DNA from: Beijerinckiaceae bacterium
GTDB taxonomy: Bacteria; Pseudomonadota; Alphaproteobacteria; Rhizobiales; Beijerinckiaceae
Assembly: GCA_947380915.1 (NCBI GenBank)
Contig: CANCSY010000106.1
Location: forward strand, 1-9,517
Length of the DNA stretch: 9,517 nt
Reading direction: 5' to 3'
Shown piece by piece: positions 5,270-9,517 of this stretch. How positions within the stretch are numbered: the stretch's first letter is position 1; every line of letters begins with the position of its first letter. Both the position numbers and the translations under genes were made by a program. Under the pieces are notes generated by a model, which had not been told where the DNA came from, made no database searches, and was given only the letters and a program-made list of their open reading frames with translations.

Positions 5270-8218
5270 ATGGATTTCGACTCGTCGAGACCCTCTTCCA
5301 GCGATCTGGCCGCCCTTCTGGCGGAGCCAGCGCTTGCGACGTCGCTGGCCGAGGGCGGCGCGATTTTCCTCGCCGCGACGTCCCCTGCGCGTCTCGTCTA
5401 CGCCTCCGGCTCCCTCCAGACTTTTTTCGGCGTCACCCGGCTTGATTCGCTTGCGAATCGCTTGCTTGAAAGCGGGCAGGGCAAGCCCGGCCTCGCCAGC
5501 CTGTTCGGCCAGTTGGCGCCGGGCGCGCCCGGGCGGCTGGAGCGTGTGCGTTTCGTCTTCGGCCTGCGGGTCGAGACCGTGACCGTGCTGCTGCGCCGCA
5601 CGCAAGCGCCTGTTTCCGTCATCATCGGCATGGTGGTGGGCGCGCGAATCAATCAGCCCAAAGGCGGTTTTCCGCCCGCCCTTTCCGCCGCCACGCCAAA
5701 CCCGCAGGCTGCGCCGGTCGCCATGGCGCTTGCCCCTGCCGCGCCGCCTGCTGCGCCCGCCGTGGTGGCCGCGCCTTCGGCTCCCGAGCCGGTCGCGTTC
5801 GTCGCCCCCGCGCCATCGCCTGTGCCGCTTCCCACCCTTGCGCCCTCTGGCGAAGTGGCGGCGCTCACGGCTGCTCTGGCCGCCCGCCACGCCAACGCGC
5901 CCTTCATCCGCTTTCTCTGGCAGACCGATGGGGCGGGTCGCCTCACCAGCCTCACCGGCCCCTTGTGCGACGTGCTCGGTTGCTCTGCGGAGGCCTTGCT
6001 GGGCCTTGATTTTGCCGAACTGGCGCGCGCCTGCGGGTCCGACGCGCAAGACGCCTTGCGCAAGGCCCTTGGCGAACGCGAGACCTGGAGCGGGCTCGAT
6101 CTTCTCTGGCCCATCGCCAAAGCCCGCGCCGCCGCGCCGATCACTCTGGGCGGTCTGCCCGCGCTCGACGCCGAGCGGCGTTTCCATGGCTATCGCGGCT
6201 ATGGCGTCATCCATATCAACCGGCTGGAGCCCAGCGCCCGGGACTGGACGCCCCCCGCGCCGGTCGTGACCCCGAGCATGGCGCCCGAGCCCGCCCGCGA
6301 TCCCGAGGCTGCGCCCACCCCCTTCGCCCGTCTCACCAATGTGGTCTCGATCCGCGAGCGGCGGCCCGAGGCGCCCGTCATTCCCGAGGCGCCCGCAGCG
6401 CCCCCTGCCGCTCCGCAGGCGCCTGCCCCCGAGCCGCGCGAGCCCGCGCGCAGCCGCGAGGCTTCCAATCTCGTCGAGCTCAGCTCCACCGAGCGCACCG
6501 CCTTCCGCGAGATCGCCCGGGCCCTTGGCGCGCGGGTCGATGACGATGCGCCCACTCGGCGGGAGACCAGCGAGGACCGCGCCCAACGCATCCGCGACCT
6601 CATCGATCTCGCCACCGTGCGCGCCGTGACCCCTGCGCCCGAGCCAAGGCCCCGCAGCCTGCGTCTGGCGCAGGACCCGCCGCGCGCCCTCCCGGAGCCG
6701 CCCCGCGTAGTGGCGCCGCAGCCTTCGCCCGTCTCCATACTGGACGGGGTCGCCGCCAATGCGGCGGGCCTGCTGGATCGCCTGCCTGTGGGCGTGCTGG
6801 TCAGTCGCATGGAGATCCCGGTCTTCCTCAACCGCACCCTGCTTGATCTGCTGGGCTTCGTCGATGCGGACGCTTTCCATGCGGCGGGCGGCCTTGACGC
6901 CATTTTCACCGAGCGCGTGAAGGACCGCGAGGCGCCCGGGTCAGTCTCGATCCGCGCTGCTGATGCGCAGATCGTTCAGGTGGACATTCGCATCCAGGCC
7001 ATCGAATGGGATGGCGCCCCCGCCACGCTCACAACCTTCCGCAGGCCCGAGGCCGATCTCAACCCGCGCCTGCGCGCGCTGGAAGGTGATCTGCGCGAGC
7101 GCGAGCTGGAGACGCGCGAGCTGCGCACCATTCTGGACACCGCGACCGATGGCGTCGCCGTGCTGGACGGGCAGGGCGTGATCCTGTCCCTCAACCGCTC
7201 CGCCGAGGCGCTATTCGGCTATGAGCAGGCGGATGTGGCGGGCGAACCCTTCACCAGCCTCCTGGCCCGCGAGAGCCATCCGGCCGCCCTCGATTATCTC
7301 GAAGGGCTCAAGTCCAATGGCGTCGCCAGCGTGTTGAACGATGGCCGCGAATTCATGGGCCGCGCCCGGCAGGGCGGATCGATTCCGCTCTACATGACGC
7401 TCGGCCGCATCGCCTCCTCCGGCGAGCAGAAATTCTGCGCGGTGCTGCGCGATCTCACCCCCTGGAAAAAGGTCGAGCGCGAGATCGAGGCCGCCCGCAA
7501 GGACGCCGAACACGCCAGCGCCCTGAAGTCGGATTTCCTCGCCAAGGTCAGCCACGAGGTCCGCACCCCGCTCAACGCCATCATGGGCTTCGCCGAAGTC
7601 ATCATGGAAGAGCGTTTCGGCCCCATCGGCAACGAGCGTTACAAGGACTATCTGAAGGACATCCACGCCTCCGGCGCCCATGTGATGAGCCTGGTGAATG
7701 ATCTGCTCGATCTGTCGAAGATCGAGGCGGGCAAGCTGGAGCTGACCTTCGGCAGCGTCGACGCCAACCGCATCGTCTCCGAATGCATTTCGCTGATGCA
7801 GCCGCAAGCCAATCGCGACCGCGTCATCATCCGCAGTTCGCTGGCCCAGCGCTTGCCGAACATCGTGGCCGATGAACGCTCCCTTCGCCAGATCGTGCTC
7901 AATCTGCTGTCCAATGCGGTCAAGTTCAATGAGGCCGGCGGGCAGGTGATCGTCTCCACGGCCCTGACCGATGCGGGCCATGCGGTGATCCGCATCCGCG
8001 ACACCGGCATCGGCATGAGCGACAGCGAATTGCAGGTGGCCATGGAGCCCTTCCGCCAGATCGCCACCGCGCGCCGGGCGGGTGGCACGGGCCTCGGCCT
8101 GCCCCTGACCAAGGCGCTTGTTGAGGCCAACCGCGCGTCCTTCACCATCAAGAGCAAGCAGAACGACGGCACGCTTATCGAGGTCGCCTTTCCGCCGACC
8201 CGGGTGCTCGCCGAATGA
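5270..8218 (+). CDS. pdhS: Soluble multi-PAS sensor histidine kinase, PdhS-like (982 aa)
   Basis: Probably a cell-cycle kinase/phosphatase of the PleC/DivJ/PdhS group, acting on DivK. There is no membrane span or signal peptide, as in Brucella PdhS. Order from the ATG at 5270: a small N-terminal domain (1-125); a Pro/Ala linker (about 144-195); PAS-like (about 209-318); a second Pro/Ala-rich linker (about 325-398); a short helical part (399-450); PAS-like (about 495-590); PAS (about 614-733); HisKA with phospho-acceptor H762 in SHEVRTPLN; HATPase with N box LRQIVLNLLSNAVKF (N878, N882), G1 DTGIGM (911-916), F box PFRQ and G2 GGTGLGLPL (938-946). FGPIGNERYKDYLKDIHASG after the His is typical of this group. 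All kinase boxes are intact. The in-frame TTG at 5261 sits too close to the AAAAGG at 5253-5258, so I prefer the ATG. The gene overlaps the hydrolase gene by 4 nt. The PdhS label rests on memory of the C-terminal sequence. Confidence 0.85.
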   Translation: MDFDSSRPSSSDLAALLAEPALATSLAEGGAIFLAATSPARLVYASGSLQTFFGVTRLDSLANRLLESGQGKPGLASLFGQLAPGAPGRLERVRFVFGLRVETVTVLLRRTQAPVSVIIGMVVGARINQPKGGFPPALSAATPNPQAAPVAMALAPAAPPAAPAVVAAPSAPEPVAFVAPAPSPVPLPTLAPSGEVAALTAALAARHANAPFIRFLWQTDGAGRLTSLTGPLCDVLGCSAEALLGLDFAELARACGSDAQDALRKALGERETWSGLDLLWPIAKARAAAPITLGGLPALDAERRFHGYRGYGVIHINRLEPSARDWTPPAPVVTPSMAPEPARDPEAAPTPFARLTNVVSIRERRPEAPVIPEAPAAPPAAPQAPAPEPREPARSREASNLVELSSTERTAFREIARALGARVDDDAPTRRETSEDRAQRIRDLIDLATVRAVTPAPEPRPRSLRLAQDPPRALPEPPRVVAPQPSPVSILDGVAANAAGLLDRLPVGVLVSRMEIPVFLNRTLLDLLGFVDADAFHAAGGLDAIFTERVKDREAPGSVSIRAADAQIVQVDIRIQAIEWDGAPATLTTFRRPEADLNPRLRALEGDLRERELETRELRTILDTATDGVAVLDGQGVILSLNRSAEALFGYEQADVAGEPFTSLLARESHPAALDYLEGLKSNGVASVLNDGREFMGRARQGGSIPLYMTLGRIASSGEQKFCAVLRDLTPWKKVEREIEAARKDAEHASALKSDFLAKVSHEVRTPLNAIMGFAEVIMEERFGPIGNERYKDYLKDIHASGAHVMSLVNDLLDLSKIEAGKLELTFGSVDANRIVSECISLMQPQANRDRVIIRSSLAQRLPNIVADERSLRQIVLNLLSNAVKFNEAGGQVIVSTALTDAGHAVIRIRDTGIGMSDSELQVAMEPFRQIATARRAGGTGLGLPLTKALVEANRASFTIKSKQNDGTLIEVAFPPTRVLAE

Positions 8219-9069
8219 GCCTGCCCGAGCGCTGGGCCAAGCCGCCCGCCTTCGATCTTGCGCCGCCCCCTGAACAGGCGCCCGTGCTGACGGGCCTCGC
8301 AGACGTGCCCGGCGGAAGGCTGTTCTGGTGGGATACGGGCGGGGACGGCGAGGCGATCGTCTTCCAGCATCCCGCCACCGGCAGCGCCCATATGTGGCTC
8401 TACCAGCAGCCGGTCTTCGCCAAGGCAGGCTACCGGGTCATCGGCTGGTCGCGGCGCGGGCATCGGGGCTCGGACCCGGTGGACCCCTCAGCGCCCGGCT
8501 CGGCCTCCACTGATCTGGCTTATCTCCTTGATGCGCTGGGCATTGACCGCTTCCATGCGGTGGCTTCGGCGGCGGGCGGGGCGATCAGCGTCGATTTCGC
8601 CCTCTCCCATGCGCCGCGCCTTCTGTCCCTCAGCCTCACCTCCTGCGTGGGCGGGGTGCAGGACCCTGACTATCTCGCCCTCAGCCAGAGCATCCGCCCG
8701 CCGGGCTTCGATGATCTGCCCTCCGAGTTCCGCGAAGTCGGCCCCTCCTACCGCGCCCGCGACCCGCAGGGCGTCAAGCGCTGGCTGGCGCTGGAACATG
8801 GGGCGGTGACGGGCCTGCGGGTCGGCCAGACCCCGGTGAACCACATCACTTTCGCGGATCTGGAGAAGCTGCACGTCCCCACCCTGCTGATGACAGGCGA
8901 CGCAGACCTGTGGATGCCGCCCCCGCTCATGCGCCTCTACGCCGCGCGCCTGCCGCTCAGCGAACTGGTGATCGCCCCCGAATGCGGCCACGCCATCTAT
9001 TGGGAGGCGCCGGAGGTGTTCAATGAGGCTGTGCTGGGGTTTGTGGGGCGGCATCGCGCCCGCCCCTGA
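8215..9069 (+). CDS. Alpha/beta-hydrolase fold protein with degenerate nucleophile elbow (284 aa)
   Basis: A cytoplasmic alpha/beta-hydrolase-fold protein. Visible landmarks are the oxyanion-loop region IVFQHPATGSAHMWLYQQPV (residues 48-67, with HP where HG is usual), YRVIGWSRRGHRGSDP (73-88), an acid strand LLMTGDADLW with Asp 229 or 231, and a C-terminal CGHAIYWEAPEVFNEAVLGF with H259 as the likely catalytic His. The nucleophile elbow is odd. Where related proteins have V-G-H-S-M-G-G, this one has V-A-S-A-A-G-G (116-122). The aligned Ser is Ala119, and the only Ser (118) is one place early. It may be inactive, use Ser118 with a one-residue shift, or have lost hydrolysis for another role. 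The ATG overlaps the kinase stop as ATGA, implying translational coupling. No substrate can be named. Confidence 0.85.
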   Translation: MSLPERWAKPPAFDLAPPPEQAPVLTGLADVPGGRLFWWDTGGDGEAIVFQHPATGSAHMWLYQQPVFAKAGYRVIGWSRRGHRGSDPVDPSAPGSASTDLAYLLDALGIDRFHAVASAAGGAISVDFALSHAPRLLSLSLTSCVGGVQDPDYLALSQSIRPPGFDDLPSEFREVGPSYRARDPQGVKRWLALEHGAVTGLRVGQTPVNHITFADLEKLHVPTLLMTGDADLWMPPPLMRLYAARLPLSELVIAPECGHAIYWEAPEVFNEAVLGFVGRHRARP

Positions 9070-9140
9070 CGCTCTGCGCCCTTGCCCCCCGGCCCGCCCC
9101 CCCGTAAGACACGCACACTTGCACAACTGGCCCGGGACCC

Positions 9141-9517
9141 ATGACCGACACATCCTCTCCTTCCACCGTCAAGGCGCGTCTGCCCCGTGGTTTTGCTGAT
9201 CGGGGACCGGCGGAGCTTGGGGCGACCAATCTCATGCTGGACGCCATCCGGGCCTCCTATGAGCTCTATGGCTTCGAGGCCGTGGAGACGCCCTTCGTCG
9301 AATATACCGAGGCGCTGGGCAAGTTCCTGCCTGATCAGGACCGGCCCAACGAGGGCGTCTTCTCCTTCCAGGATGATGACGAGCAGTGGCTGTCCCTGCG
9401 CTATGACCTGACCGCCCCGCTGGCGCGCTATGTGGCGGAGAATTACGACAAGCTCGCCAAGCCCTATCGCAGCTATCGCATGGGCTGGGTGTTCCGCAAC
9501 GAGAAGCCCGGCCCCGG
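9141..9517 (+). CDS. hisS: Histidyl-tRNA synthetase, N-terminal part (3' end outside window)
   Basis: HisRS charges tRNA-His with histidine in the cytoplasm. 125 complete codons are present before the window ends. [15 protein letters not shown] opens the catalytic domain. [20 protein letters not shown] is the class II motif 1 region (about 43-62), [19 protein letters not shown] (85-103) carries the LRYDLTAP motif, and [18 protein letters not shown] (108-125) is motif 2 with its FRNE arginine. The [28 protein letters not shown] stretch (62-89), rather than the usual bacterial RPE(G/M)T form, is what I associate with the divergent alphaproteobacterial HisRS clade. The ATG at 9141 fits the clade's usual N-terminus, although only a weak GGGA lies before it. 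The 71-nt gap after the hydrolase gene shows no clear promoter but has a C7 run (9097-9103). Expression may be by read-through from upstream. Confidence 0.93.
   Translation, partial: MTDTSSPSTVKARLPRGFADRGPAELGATNLMLDAIRASYELYGFEAVETPFVEYTEALGKFLPDQDRPNEGVFSFQDDDEQWLSLRYDLTAPLARYVAENYDKLAKPYRSYRMGWVFRNEKPGP

Noticed and set aside
5444..5459. A 7-bp palindrome (GATTCGC-TT-GCGAATC) inside the kinase coding region
   Set aside because: It is a single copy, lies in coding sequence without a promoter context, and is compatible with chance in a GC-rich gene.
5216..6880. A 554-codon open frame on the minus strand opposite the kinase gene
   Set aside because: It is a Gly/Arg/His-rich shadow frame with no domain and no start context, made by high GC codon use in the kinase gene. 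The plus-strand frame has full kinase motifs.

Overview
The window is a GC-rich stretch of an alphaproteobacterial chromosome, most likely from the Hyphomicrobiales (Rhizobiales). Four things point there: a PdhS/PleC-type histidine kinase with a CtrA-like site in front of it; a histidyl-tRNA synthetase of the divergent alphaproteobacterial type; a tRNA-His with A73 instead of C73; and phasin genes behind TGC-N3-GCA boxes of the PhaR kind. I see no mobile element, CRISPR array, rRNA gene or prophage. The window begins and ends inside genes.

Left part (1-2521). The C-terminal half of malate synthase G (glcB, glyoxylate bypass) runs in from the left edge. Facing it on the minus strand are a 38-codon candidate membrane-peptide gene and, upstream of that, a single-pass SPOR-domain envelope protein that starts at a GTG. 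A 75-aa protein of unknown function is transcribed divergently from the SPOR gene.

Middle part (2522-5269). An exported NMT1/SsuA-like solute-binding protein stands alone, with no permease or ATPase gene beside it. It converges on a tRNA-His(GUG) gene across a shared hairpin. Next comes a two-gene phasin operon on the minus strand (121-aa phasin, 21-nt gap, 194-aa phasin with a basic tail), closed by a clear intrinsic terminator. The 259-nt gap between the phasin operon and the kinase holds a minus-strand promoter with two PhaR-type boxes and a palindrome at its -10 region. It also holds a TTAA-N7-TTAA CtrA-type site facing the kinase.

Right part (5270-9517). A 982-aa soluble PAS-PAS-PAS histidine kinase (PdhS-like) overlaps by 4 nt an alpha/beta-hydrolase-fold protein whose nucleophile elbow is degenerate. 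The start of hisS follows 71 nt later and runs off the right edge.

Themes. The locus joins carbon storage (phasins, malate synthase G), cell-cycle signalling (PdhS-like kinase with a CtrA site) and a tRNA-His/HisRS pair that appears to follow the unusual alphaproteobacterial identity rules. No completely new system is evident. The best leads are the tRNA-His/HisRS pair, the phasin regulatory region, the CtrA site at the kinase gene, the odd hydrolase and the unlisted 38-aa membrane peptide.
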